This document shows, piece after piece, positions 1 through 8,040 of a stretch of DNA of 64,000 nt. A program made the position numbers and the translations under genes. The DNA lies in contig CAVGIM010000005.1 of NCBI GenBank assembly GCA_963629575.1, forward strand, positions 1 to 64,000, given 5' to 3'. Every line of letters begins with the position of its first letter. The first letter of the stretch is position 1. The notes under the pieces were generated by a model. The model saw nothing but the letters and a program-made list of their open reading frames with translations, was not told where the DNA came from and did no database searches. This stretch comes from Hallerella sp963629575 (lineage in GTDB: Bacteria > Fibrobacterota > Fibrobacteria > Fibrobacterales > Fibrobacteraceae).

Positions 1-36
1 CGTTTAGGTTCAAATGTAAAGCGGATCGCTCTGCGT

Positions 37-73
37 CTCTAAGCTCTAAGTTCTATGGACTAAGCTCTGATAT
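37..73. repeat. Heptamer tandem repeat (CTAAGNT-type)
   Basis: Degenerate 7-nt units begin at 39, 46, 53, 60 and 67 (CTAAGCT, CTAAGTT, CTATGGA, CTAAGCT, CTGATAT). The array lies directly after the stop codon of the first FISUMP gene. The same unit recurs at 29.44-29.55 kb, also at gene 3' ends. It resembles the short tandem heptamer repeats known in cyanobacteria, but no homology is implied. Bases 1-36 hold nothing I can assign. Confidence 0.6.
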
Positions 74-77
74 CTCC

Positions 78-1307
78 CTAATCCCCCACACAACGGACAA
101 ATCCAAAATAAGCTTTATGGCTAGAAAGAGCAGAAACACCCACTTTGTTACACTCTGGGCAAATCACGTCATCTACAGGGAACGAACGGGAAATAAACTT
201 ACTATTCCATGCAAACATCGCAAACCAGCCGTCGTCCGTCAGATAGATGGCGAGATTTCCTGGAAAGTTATAAGCTATACCCGCCCCCTCCCCAAACCAC
301 CACAACGGCAGCGCCGAAAAACCAAACAAGTCCACTCCATTGGCACCACGATTTTCCCCATCCTCCGTAGTGCAGATTCCATAACCTTGCGTGCAGCGTG
401 TTCCACCATTGTGGCTCCAGCCATAACTAGCCCAAAGAGCAAGCAACGGCTCGACACCCTGGCTGTGTTCCGTCACAAAGTCTAGAAGCACATTCCATTC
501 GCTGCTGTCCGGAAGATGGAACCCGGCCGGACAAAGCCCAGCCTTGTCCGCGACAGAAAGGCTTTCGGCTTCGTACAGGCGCCCCTGGCTAAAAATCAAT
601 TCGCCGGAAGCATCCGCAAATCCGCGGTCATATAAGTAACCATACTTCATATTGGTATCGGGCACGTTGGCCATTCCATCCATCTTTAGGCTTCCCCGAA
701 CATCCAATCGCAAATCTTCCGCCATCCAGGTCTGGTTTCCTATCCGGACAGTACGATAGACTACGGAATCCCGTTCGTCGGTAATCGTCCCGAAAACGGG
801 CTTTTCGAAGATCTTGCCTTCGAAGCAAAAGCTTATCTTCGGGTCAAAAGTCTCGCCACCGCAAACCGCCTGGTAAAGGAATGTCGTATCCGAACCGCAG
901 ACCTGGAGAAAAATCCAGTTTTCCTGTTCGACAATCGAGCAAGCAGCAAAAGTTCCCTCCTTGCCCGCCGCTCCAGCGGCACCTTTCGCACCGTCCGTCC
1001 CGTGATAGATCACGCCAACGGAATCTCCATCGCAAATCATCCGATAGCCCGAAGAATCTTCCAGGGATTCGAAATCGCAGGAGAGCTTTTCTTTTCGGGA
1101 AGAAAGCAAAAACCAGCCGGTATCGCCACAAACATAGGCGCCTTTCCTTTCGACATAGGTCATCTTTCCTAGCGTCTCGGCAGAACAATCCCCAAGCGCC
1201 ACCGTTTCCATCCCGGACGGAGTGACGACATGCGTCACGTCGTCGCCACAGGCGACAAAAAGGGAAGTGAACAAAAAGCTGGTAAAAAACAGTTTACGCA
1301 TTTTCAC
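78..1307 (-). CDS. FISUMP-domain lipoprotein 1
   Basis: Predicted secreted lipoprotein: a short hydrophobic signal ends in the lipobox-like FVAC, so Cys should be lipidated and the protein anchored in the envelope. After a Cys-containing region comes a collagen-like Gly-X-Y run (GTDGAKGAAGAAGKEG). The C-terminal half is a FISUMP domain with the hallmark IGNQTWMAEDL and CPAGFHLPDSSEW motifs. An AGGAG lies 6 nt before the GTG at 1307; the ATG at 1301 is the alternative start. It is last of three tandem paralogues, 38 nt after the second. Function unknown; surface display or binding is inference. Confidence 0.85.
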   Translation of the reverse strand: MKMRKLFFTSFLFTSLFVACGDDVTHVVTPSGMETVALGDCSAETLGKMTYVERKGAYVCGDTGWFLLSSRKEKLSCDFESLEDSSGYRMICDGDSVGVIYHGTDGAKGAAGAAGKEGTFAACSIVEQENWIFLQVCGSDTTFLYQAVCGGETFDPKISFCFEGKIFEKPVFGTITDERDSVVYRTVRIGNQTWMAEDLRLDVRGSLKMDGMANVPDTNMKYGYLYDRGFADASGELIFSQGRLYEAESLSVADKAGLCPAGFHLPDSSEWNVLLDFVTEHSQGVEPLLALWASYGWSHNGGTRCTQGYGICTTEDGENRGANGVDLFGFSALPLWWFGEGAGIAYNFPGNLAIYLTDDGWFAMFAWNSKFISRSFPVDDVICPECNKVGVSALSSHKAYFGFVRCVGD

Positions 1308-1345
1308 GAAAGACTCCTTTTCCAAGATTTCCGATTCTGACAGTC

Positions 1346-2605
1346 CTATTCGTCTCGAACGCAACGAACGGAAAGCCGCTCTCTTTCTTTATCATGCCAG
1401 TATCTAAAGTTGCTCATCATTAGAGACGATAGTGGTATCTGGTACATTCCGTTCCAACCGTTTAGCTGGATCCATGGGGTACGCACATCTTGATCATCTC
1501 CTCTTGACGCAAAGTCTGTAAATGCGGGAAGCACGTCCGTCGTCCAAAACGCAGCAACTCCTTCGTTAAGTATCAATTTGTCGCTAGTTCTTCTTTGAGC
1601 GCCGGCTGGCTTTGCATCGAAGCCAAACAGGTCGCTCCCGTTTTCGGCATGTTTTGCTCCATAAACTCCTCCCATCGCGGCAAAATCCGCTCTGTCCCAT
1701 CCCGTTCTCGACTTTAGAACCCAGCCAATCCCTTCGTACGCCAGCCGATCGACCGTGTTAAAGAGAATAAACCATTCCTCTCTCGTCGGAATATGCCAGC
1801 CTTCCGGGCAAATACCGCGTCTCGGCGTTTTCAACAAAACGCCTCCATTAGCCAAGTCCCAGTCATCCATCCACGTGAGAGGCTCGCTGTATCTACCCGC
1901 AATATCAATCATGTCTTCCCAGTAATAGAACCGTCCGAATTTTAGGCATCGCACCGTATCGCCCAGGCAATTGCTGCTATCCGTTGCCAAGCGAAGGTTG
2001 TCCGCCATCCAGGTCTGGTTTCCGATTTGTACCGTCCGATACCGGTTGCCGTCGCGCGCATCGACAATCGTGTCATAGACAACCTGCTTGTAGAGCCTGT
2101 CTCCATAGCAAAAATGTGTCGTCGGCTCGTAGGGTTCCCCGCCGCACAGCGCCTTCGAAAGCAATGTCGAATCCTCGCCGCAAACCTGCAAGACAGTCCC
2201 ATCCGCATTGTCGCTAATGGAACAGTCCCGACCGTCAATGCCGTTTTTCCCCTGTTCGCCCTTTTCCCCGTCCTGTCCGTCGATTCCATTCAAGACGGTT
2301 CCCACCGTGTCATCGCCGCAGACGATTCGGTAACCGGAAGAATCCGAAAGGGCGAGAAGAGCGCACGATTCCGTTCCGGAATTCGACACCAGGCTTTCCC
2401 ATTTCGAATTTTCGCAGACATACGCCAAGCCGTTTTCCGAAACGACCGCCATTTGCCCCTGGTTTTCCAAGGAGCATTCCGGCAGGGAATCTGTCGTTCC
2501 GCGAACCACTGCCTCCACGGGACGAACGACCACCGTCACGGAATCGCTACAGGCGGCAAGGAACGACGCGATACAGATTGCAAGGAAGAGATTTCCTGTT
2601 TTCAT
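1346..2605 (-). CDS. FISUMP-domain lipoprotein 2
   Basis: 419-residue lipoprotein with signal peptide and lipobox FLAAC, followed by the same architecture as its neighbours: Cys-rich N-terminal module, Gly-X-Y hinge (GIDGQDGEKGEQGKNGIDG) and C-terminal FISUMP domain with IGNQTWMADNL and CPEGWHIPTREEW. The hinge is longer than in the two paralogues. An AGAGGA ribosome site stands about 7 nt before the ATG. The preceding paralogue ends 30 nt upstream, so the three genes are probably one transcript. Substrate or partner cannot be told from sequence. Confidence 0.87.
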   Translation of the reverse strand: MKTGNLFLAICIASFLAACSDSVTVVVRPVEAVVRGTTDSLPECSLENQGQMAVVSENGLAYVCENSKWESLVSNSGTESCALLALSDSSGYRIVCGDDTVGTVLNGIDGQDGEKGEQGKNGIDGRDCSISDNADGTVLQVCGEDSTLLSKALCGGEPYEPTTHFCYGDRLYKQVVYDTIVDARDGNRYRTVQIGNQTWMADNLRLATDSSNCLGDTVRCLKFGRFYYWEDMIDIAGRYSEPLTWMDDWDLANGGVLLKTPRRGICPEGWHIPTREEWFILFNTVDRLAYEGIGWVLKSRTGWDRADFAAMGGVYGAKHAENGSDLFGFDAKPAGAQRRTSDKLILNEGVAAFWTTDVLPAFTDFASRGDDQDVRTPWIQLNGWNGMYQIPLSSLMMSNFRYWHDKERERLSVRCVRDE

Positions 2606-2635
2606 CGATAAATCCTCTGGGTTGAATCCTGATTG

Positions 2636-3733
2636 CTAGCCATCGTCCCGAACGCACCGAACCGAGACGCCTTTGGCAAATCCCTCGATTGCTTCGTATC
2701 TTGGCTCGGCGGAAGGATCGAGGCCATCAAAAAAGAAGCTACCGCCTTCCGCACTCAGAAAGTAAGCTTCGTAGGAAGCCTTGTCAAAATTCCTGTACAG
2801 GGTGTAGTCTGTTCCAATTTCCACCATGAAGCCTCCCGGAAGCGCCCCAAAACCGAACAAGTCCAAACCGGGCCGGGAACCCGGGAAAACTTGCCACCCC
2901 TCGGTAGCCCGTAGGCTAAGCACCACGTTTTCCCCGCCGGTTTTCTCTACAAAGGCAAACAGGGTATTCCACTCCGTCGAGTCCGGCATGTGCCAGCCAT
3001 CCGGGCAGAGCCTTTCGATATGCTGGATCGTGTAGAGCCGGCCAAGTTTTTCGCAATTCTCGGATTTCTCTTCGTAACATGTTCCGATTCGTGTTTTCAT
3101 ATCGCTATCATACTCAGAAGCGGCGCAATGGAATCCGGACGGGCAAAAGAATTCGAAATGGTTCAGGTTTTCCGCCATCCATACCTGCTCGCCGATTTGT
3201 ACCGTCCGATACAGCAACATGTCCCGAGAATCGCAAAAGGCGCTGTCCGGGTCATAGGGCGTGTCCCGGCAAAAAGCCTTGTAGAGCATCACAGAATCCT
3301 CTCCGCAAATCTGCCAAAAGGAACCGTCTCCGTTATCCACCGAGCGGCACGTTTCGTCGTCCGCGCCGTCTTCTCCCGCGTCCCCGGTTTCGCCGGAGAG
3401 TCCGTTCCTTCCGTTGAAGACGACGCCTAGCGAATCCCCATCGCAAACTATCTTGCTTGCCGAACTGTCCGGAAGCATCACCGTCATGCAGGAATGTCCT
3501 TTCGCTTCCGGCGTAAGGCTCTTCCACCCCGAATCCAGGCACACATAGATTTCTTCCGACTTCGGAATCAGGAACAAGCCTCCGATATTTTTCGCGTTGC
3601 ATGCGGGAAGCGAATCCACGTCCGCCGCGACTTCCAGCCCCTGGGGTTCTCCCGCGACAAACCTTGTCACGTCGTCACCGCAAGCGACAAGAAGCGCGAC
3701 AGTCAAAACACCAAGCGTGCACAGTTTTACCAT
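2636..3733 (-). CDS. FISUMP-domain lipoprotein 3 (first of the tandem set)
   Basis: 365-residue lipoprotein; the start at MVKLCTLG is chosen because GAAGGGA lies 5 nt upstream and the signal peptide follows at once, ending at LLVAC. A Gly-X-Y hinge (GRNGLSGETGDAGEDG) separates an N-terminal module from a FISUMP domain (IGEQVWMAENL, CPDGWHMPDSTEW). The domain contains an extra Cys-containing insertion (residues about 190-225) absent from its neighbours. A likely -10 element (TATATTTC on the minus strand, 3806-3813) lies about 70 nt upstream. Role unknown. Confidence 0.86.
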   Translation of the reverse strand: MVKLCTLGVLTVALLVACGDDVTRFVAGEPQGLEVAADVDSLPACNAKNIGGLFLIPKSEEIYVCLDSGWKSLTPEAKGHSCMTVMLPDSSASKIVCDGDSLGVVFNGRNGLSGETGDAGEDGADDETCRSVDNGDGSFWQICGEDSVMLYKAFCRDTPYDPDSAFCDSRDMLLYRTVQIGEQVWMAENLNHFEFFCPSGFHCAASEYDSDMKTRIGTCYEEKSENCEKLGRLYTIQHIERLCPDGWHMPDSTEWNTLFAFVEKTGGENVVLSLRATEGWQVFPGSRPGLDLFGFGALPGGFMVEIGTDYTLYRNFDKASYEAYFLSAEGGSFFFDGLDPSAEPRYEAIEGFAKGVSVRCVRDDG

Positions 3734-3805
3734 AAAAATCCCTTCGCGTGAGTATTTCGGTGGTTCGAAACTTCCAGACAATCCCTTCCAAACCTTTCCG
3801 ACTAG

Positions 3806-3813
3806 GAAATATA
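3806..3813 (-). promoter_or_regulatory. Putative -10 element of the FISUMP operon
   Basis: Minus-strand TATATTTC fits the TAnnTTTG-like motif seen before many genes here and lies about 70 nt upstream of the first FISUMP gene. No clear -35/-33 partner is visible. Confidence 0.4.
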
Positions 3814-3845
3814 GCTTATTATTTTTAAAACAGGTACAAAAAAAA

Positions 3846-4997
3846 TCAATTTCGGGTGATTTTCGTCAATTTCGAGTGCATATAGAACATAAGCGACAGG
3901 AAAAGGATTAGATACGCAGGCAAGAGGGAAATGTCCAAATTTCTTGCGACAAGTCCAAACAGCGGAGGCATCAGGGTCGTCCCGACATAGGCGCTCGCCA
4001 TCTGGATTCCGACAAAGGCCAGGGAATTTTCCGCCCCGAAGCGTTCCGGCGTCGAGTGGATAATGCAGGGGTAGATAGGCGCGCAGCCAAGCCCAATCGC
4101 GACAAGCCCCGCAAGAGAAAGCGCGTTTACGGGCAAGAGCAAGAGAACGACTCCGCAGGCGACGATGCCGATTCCAAGCCGAATCATCCGGTCATCGGAA
4201 AGCCGCATCGTCATAAAGCCCGAAAGAAAGCGCCCGACCGTTATCCCCACAAAGAAAAGCCCGGCAAACGTCGCCGAGATTTCCGCCGAAAAGCCGCAGG
4301 CGCCGTTCAGGTAGCTTGCCGCCCAAAGCCCCGTCGTCTGCTCCACGGCGCTGTAGCAAAAGAAGCAGAGCATCATCTCTTTCGCCCCGGCGATTCCAAG
4401 CGCCTCGCGAAGCGACAGCGGGCGCGAGCCCTGGGAGTTTTCCGCATTCGGTCGCCGTTTCCACAGGGGAAGGCTCGCAAACAGGATAGCGACCAGCCCG
4501 AACTGGACAAGCGAAATCGTCCGGTAGCCGCCGGTCCAGCCCATGCCGTGCGAAAGCGCATACCCCATCGCGTAGGGTCCAAGCGTCGCTCCTATCCCCC
4601 ACATGCAATGCAGCCAGCTCATGTGGCGGCTCTTGTAATGCAGCGCGACGTAGTTGTTGAGAGCCGCATCGACCGCTCCCGCACCAAGGCCATAGGGTAT
4701 TGCCCACAGGCAAAGCGCCCCAAACGAGCCGCTTGTCGAAAACCCGAAAAGCGCGACCGCGGTCAGGAGCACGCTAAAGGCGTTCACCTTGCCCGCCCCC
4801 CAGAGACGCGTCACCCGATCGCTCGAAAGCGAAGAAACGACAGTCCCCACCGCGATGATCATCGAAAGGATACCCGCGCTCGAAATGGATGTTCCCAGTT
4901 CCGGATAGATGGAAGGCCATGCCGCCCCGAGCAGAGAATCGGGCAGTCCGAGGCTCACGAACGAAACGTAGATAACCGCAAGCAGCAAGTTTGCCAT
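3846..4997 (-). CDS. MFS transporter (FucP-like)
   Basis: 383-residue integral membrane protein with about 12 hydrophobic segments and no long soluble domain. The N-terminal pattern (SFVSLGLPDSLLGAAWP) and WGIGATLGPYAMG in the first half resemble the fucose-permease-like branch of the major facilitator superfamily. Substrate cannot be assigned. The start has GAGG 5 nt upstream. It follows the AIPR gene after a hairpin terminator, and a TATATTTG element at the terminator edge may drive it separately. A 392-codon ORF on the opposite strand is a composition shadow. Confidence 0.85.
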   Translation of the reverse strand: MANLLLAVIYVSFVSLGLPDSLLGAAWPSIYPELGTSISSAGILSMIIAVGTVVSSLSSDRVTRLWGAGKVNAFSVLLTAVALFGFSTSGSFGALCLWAIPYGLGAGAVDAALNNYVALHYKSRHMSWLHCMWGIGATLGPYAMGYALSHGMGWTGGYRTISLVQFGLVAILFASLPLWKRRPNAENSQGSRPLSLREALGIAGAKEMMLCFFCYSAVEQTTGLWAASYLNGACGFSAEISATFAGLFFVGITVGRFLSGFMTMRLSDDRMIRLGIGIVACGVVLLLLPVNALSLAGLVAIGLGCAPIYPCIIHSTPERFGAENSLAFVGIQMASAYVGTTLMPPLFGLVARNLDISLLPAYLILFLSLMFYMHSKLTKITRN

Positions 4998-5005
4998 ATC
5001 GGCCT

Positions 5006-5013
5006 CAAATATA
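5006..5013 (-). promoter_or_regulatory. Putative -10 element TATATTTG of the MFS gene
   Basis: Exact match to the Bacteroidota-type TAnnTTTG on the minus strand, 8 nt before the MFS start codon. It overlaps the T-rich tail of the AIPR terminator, so it could be only the terminator tail. Confidence 0.35.
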
Positions 5014-5042
5014 GAAAGGCCCGAATCGCTTCGGACCTTTCT
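5013..5042 (-). terminator. Rho-independent terminator after the AIPR gene
   Basis: AGAAAGG-c-CCGAA pairs with TTCGG-a-CCTTTCT around a TCGC loop (12 pairs, one mismatch), followed on the minus strand by a T-rich stretch. It lies 24 nt beyond the AIPR stop codon. Confidence 0.7.
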
Positions 5043-5065
5043 CGCTTACAGGAGAACCGCGAAAG

Positions 5066-6955
5066 TCAATTCAGAAAGACGTCGATGTCGCCCAGGCATT
5101 TTTCCCAGGACTTGTCCTTCGCGACTAGCATCTGCATGATCTTGTCGTACGTAGCGGTCGTTCCGAAGCCTTTCCACAGGCGGCGTTCGACATTTTCGCC
5201 GGAATCCTTATCGACCGTGGTAATCGTATCGTAGTAATCCTTGTTGTCCTTGAACTCGTTCACGAGAATCGCCTTCAGGTAGTCGCCGTAGATGTGCGAC
5301 GCATACTTGAGCAGCGAATTGTTGAAGTCGATTTCGTTTACGACCAGATATTCAAAGTCCTGGATGGGATTTCCGTAGATGAGCCAGTGGCGAAGGGCAA
5401 TCGCCACGACGACATCGCGGACCGCACTGCGGAAGAGGAACTTGTCTTCGAGGCGACCGTTCCACGTGATGCGCGTGAGCGGGTTTGCGTCGTTCGCTTC
5501 GATAGAGACGCCCTTTCCCGGAACGACGTTTCGGTTCTTGATCGGAAGCCGGGTTAAAAGCTGCCACGCCTTCGTGTAGGCAATCGTCTTGCGCACAAAG
5601 TCCCGTTCCTTTTCGGGAGAAACCCGGAAGAACGCTCCGAAGCAATGCTGGTAAAGGCTTTCCTTGTCAAAGATGCAATCCGAGGAACGGCTTTCGGAAA
5701 TCTTGCCGTCCATCATGAAGAGCGTTTTTGCGAGTTCGGGTCTCATGCGGACTTCGAGCTTGCGCGTGCGCGCCTTCAGGCGTACACCGTCCTTATAGAC
5801 GTAGGTAAAGCCTTCTTCCTGGTAACGCTGCCAGATAAAGAACTGCAAGTCGTCCGCGGCGCGAAGATGGTAGCTGAACACCGGATTCTGGCGGTTGTTC
5901 GCCATCGTCACCTGGCGAAGGAAGGAGTCCGCACCGGGGTACGGCACCACGACCTTGATAAGCACAAACGGATTCACCGGATTCTTGCTCTTCTTGAAAT
6001 AGCTTTCGTACGTGAAGAGGGACTGCGCTCCGTTGATTATCTTTGGACGCTCGATCTGGAGAATCTTCTTGCCGTCGCGCTCCTTCAACAGCAGGTTGTC
6101 TCCCGTGAGAGTCATGCCGTTGTGGAGGAACGGGAAGTCGCTCGCGTCGTTCGCCTTTTCCATTTCCTGGAACGCGTCGATCAGAGCCGCGTTGGTATGC
6201 GTCAGGTTTCCGAGGTATGTGCGGATGTTGCTCGAAACTATCGCCATGTTGTGCTTTGTCTTGAGACGCTTGCCGAGAGACTGGTGGTAGTCGAAGATGG
6301 TGCGAATCGGGCAGAATCCGACAAAAAGGTCTCCGCTCTTGCTCTTCATGTGAAGGGACGCGTCCTGCATCACGATGTCGAGCTTGTCGTCGTTATTGCG
6401 GAAATCCTTCGCCAGGTCGTCGTGTTCGACACGGATTTCCAGCTTGGCGCGGACCTCGGACTTCCAGAGGTTCAGCTTGCGACGCATATCCTTGAGCGTA
6501 CGTTCCATTTCCGCATCGGTCACGTAGCGACTCGAAAGCGTGCGAAGCACCGTAATTTCAAGGGTTTTCATGTAGGGGCGGCTAGGCACCGCCGACTGGT
6601 CACCTTCGCCGTCCGATTCCGGAGCGTCCATTTTGATGACATCCCACGGCTCGGCTTCCTCGCGAAGCGACATGAAGAACGAATTGTCCGGATCGCTCGT
6701 GCGGAAAACGGCTATCTGGAGCTGCTTCAGGTCGTGCGCCAGGTTGTGGACGACTTTTTCGAGCGGGGTCGTTTCGTCGATAAAAATGAAAATTTCGAGG
6801 AATTCCTGGGTATGCTGAAATCCGTGGAAACATCCCTCTTCATCCAGGTTCAAGTGCCTTAAAGCCTTGATGCGATCCGTCGGATCGTTCGGGTTCAAGC
6901 TCAGCAAGCTGGCCACAAAAGAAAGTCTACGCTCTTGCGCTTTCGTCAGTTCCAT
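5066..6955 (-). CDS. AIPR-family abortive-infection protein
   Basis: 629-residue cytoplasmic protein matching the AIPR family (PF10592), named for abortive phage resistance. Visible hallmarks are NIRTYLG near residue 243, then FLHNGMTLTGDN, then IINGAQS, then TMANNRQNPV. Length is typical. The family's biochemistry is poorly known. It stands alone, with no methylase, toxin or second defence gene beside it. An AGAGGA is 5 nt before the ATG, and the roughly 50-nt leader holds two inverted repeats (6970-6987, 6992-7007). A 405-codon ORF on the other strand is a shadow. Confidence 0.82.
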   Translation of the reverse strand: MELTKAQERRLSFVASLLSLNPNDPTDRIKALRHLNLDEEGCFHGFQHTQEFLEIFIFIDETTPLEKVVHNLAHDLKQLQIAVFRTSDPDNSFFMSLREEAEPWDVIKMDAPESDGEGDQSAVPSRPYMKTLEITVLRTLSSRYVTDAEMERTLKDMRRKLNLWKSEVRAKLEIRVEHDDLAKDFRNNDDKLDIVMQDASLHMKSKSGDLFVGFCPIRTIFDYHQSLGKRLKTKHNMAIVSSNIRTYLGNLTHTNAALIDAFQEMEKANDASDFPFLHNGMTLTGDNLLLKERDGKKILQIERPKIINGAQSLFTYESYFKKSKNPVNPFVLIKVVVPYPGADSFLRQVTMANNRQNPVFSYHLRAADDLQFFIWQRYQEEGFTYVYKDGVRLKARTRKLEVRMRPELAKTLFMMDGKISESRSSDCIFDKESLYQHCFGAFFRVSPEKERDFVRKTIAYTKAWQLLTRLPIKNRNVVPGKGVSIEANDANPLTRITWNGRLEDKFLFRSAVRDVVVAIALRHWLIYGNPIQDFEYLVVNEIDFNNSLLKYASHIYGDYLKAILVNEFKDNKDYYDTITTVDKDSGENVERRLWKGFGTTATYDKIMQMLVAKDKSWEKCLGDIDVFLN

Positions 6956-6969
6956 TTTAATCCTCTAGT

Positions 6970-6987
6970 AACTCCGGACCCGGAGTT
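6970..6987 (-). promoter_or_regulatory. Leader hairpin before the AIPR start
   Basis: AACTCCG / CGGAGTT with a GACC loop: a perfect 7-bp hairpin lying immediately upstream of the AGAGGA ribosome site of the AIPR gene. Confidence 0.5.
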
Positions 6988-6991
6988 TTGA

Positions 6992-7007
6992 CTATGCCTA
7001 TACATAG
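6992..7007. promoter_or_regulatory. Small inverted repeat, possible operator
   Basis: CTATG-cctata-CATAG, just downstream of the putative AIPR -10 element (7012-7019, minus). Its position at the expected transcription start would suit a repressor site. The arms are only 5 nt. Confidence 0.25.
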
Positions 7008-7254
7008 ATAATTAAAATATCACTTATTTTCGAGATGTTCCACGAAAAAAGATGTTTCAAAATTTTTACAAATCGTTTGAGGAATGTTTTTATACGCAAA
7101 ACGGCAATTTTATGTATTTCTTTTTAATTCCCAATCCCTCTCACCCAAGCTCTGACCACCCCGCTTCCCTCTTTGACTTTTCCTGCCCGGAACGAAAAAG
7201 TTTGCCGCCAATCCGCTCTTTTGTCAAAAAAAGTCCGCAAAATGCGCAAAAATG

Positions 7255-7264
7255 CTATCATTTG
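7255..7264 (+). promoter_or_regulatory. Putative -10 element of the LRR-S41 operon
   Basis: CTATCATTTG, 16 nt before the LRR start codon. It matches the local consensus with a 3-nt instead of 2-nt gap. Confidence 0.35.
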
Positions 7265-7280
7265 AAAAAATGGAGTCGAT

Positions 7281-8036
7281 ATGATGAATCTTCTCGAAGT
7301 CATTGCCAAGGCAAAAGCCGAAAAAGCGAAGAAACTGGATCTTGCGGGAATGCACCTGCGCCTTCTCCCGTCGCAACTCTTCGAACTCGAAGATTTAGAG
7401 GAACTGGTCCTCGACCAGAACCTGCTCGTGGAACTGCCCGACGAAGTCGGCCGACTCAAGAACCTGAAGAGCCTTTCCGTCAGCGAGAACGACCTGATGG
7501 AACTCCCCGAAACGATTGGAGAACTTTCGGGTCTCGAAAACCTGTATCTGGGCTACAACAGCCTGTCCGAGCTTCCCGGACAAATCGGCGCGCTCAAGAA
7601 CCTGAAAACGGTAAACATCGCGAAGAACCAGCTGCTCGGGCTCCCCGACGAAATCGGCAACTGGGAAAACGTGGAAAAGCTTTCCCTGCACGACAACATG
7701 CTTTCGAAAATTCCCGAATCCCTGGGAAAGATGAAGCATCTCGAAAAGCTCTATCTCGACAACAACGACCTTTCGACAATCCCCGCGAGCATCGGGGAAC
7801 TCGAAAACCTGGAATTCCTGATGCTTTCGGGCAACAACCTGGTCGCCCTGCCGGCCTCCATCGGCAAGCTGCAAAAGCTTCGCGAACTGATTCTCGACGA
7901 AAACGAGCTGGATTCCGTTCCGGAAGAGCTGTCCGAATGCTCCTCGCTCAAGTCGCTTTCCCTGGTGAACAATCCCCTTTCGGAACCGCTTCCCAAGATT
8001 CTCGCAAGCAAGCAAGGCCTGAAAATCGATTCGTAG
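7281..8036 (+). CDS. Leucine-rich-repeat protein
   Basis: 251-residue protein built almost wholly from about nine 23-residue leucine-rich repeats of the bacterial type (LxxLxLxxNxLxxLPxxIG), for example LEELVLDQNLLVELPDEVG. It has no signal peptide or membrane segment and is probably cytosolic. LRR folds give a curved protein-binding surface; the partner is unknown. GGAG lies 5 nt before the tandem ATG ATG. It is followed 4 nt later by an exported S41 peptidase, so the two are co-transcribed. Confidence 0.88.
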   Translation: MMNLLEVIAKAKAEKAKKLDLAGMHLRLLPSQLFELEDLEELVLDQNLLVELPDEVGRLKNLKSLSVSENDLMELPETIGELSGLENLYLGYNSLSELPGQIGALKNLKTVNIAKNQLLGLPDEIGNWENVEKLSLHDNMLSKIPESLGKMKHLEKLYLDNNDLSTIPASIGELENLEFLMLSGNNLVALPASIGKLQKLRELILDENELDSVPEELSECSSLKSLSLVNNPLSEPLPKILASKQGLKIDS

Positions 8037-8040
8037 CGAT

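Larger units (their letters stand above)
6956..7280. other. Divergent intergenic region, AIPR / LRR operon
   Basis: 325 nt without a credible gene, clearly AT-richer than its surroundings. It contains the AIPR leader (two inverted repeats and a TATTTTAA element at 7012-7019 on the minus strand) and the promoter-like CTATCATTTG at 7255 for the LRR gene. ORFs crossing it have no family-like sequence and are not called. Confidence 0.7.

Noticed and set aside
4056..5234. 392-codon plus-strand frame opposite the MFS gene
   Set aside because: Shadow frame: low-complexity basic sequence and no ribosome site; the MFS frame is clearly the gene.
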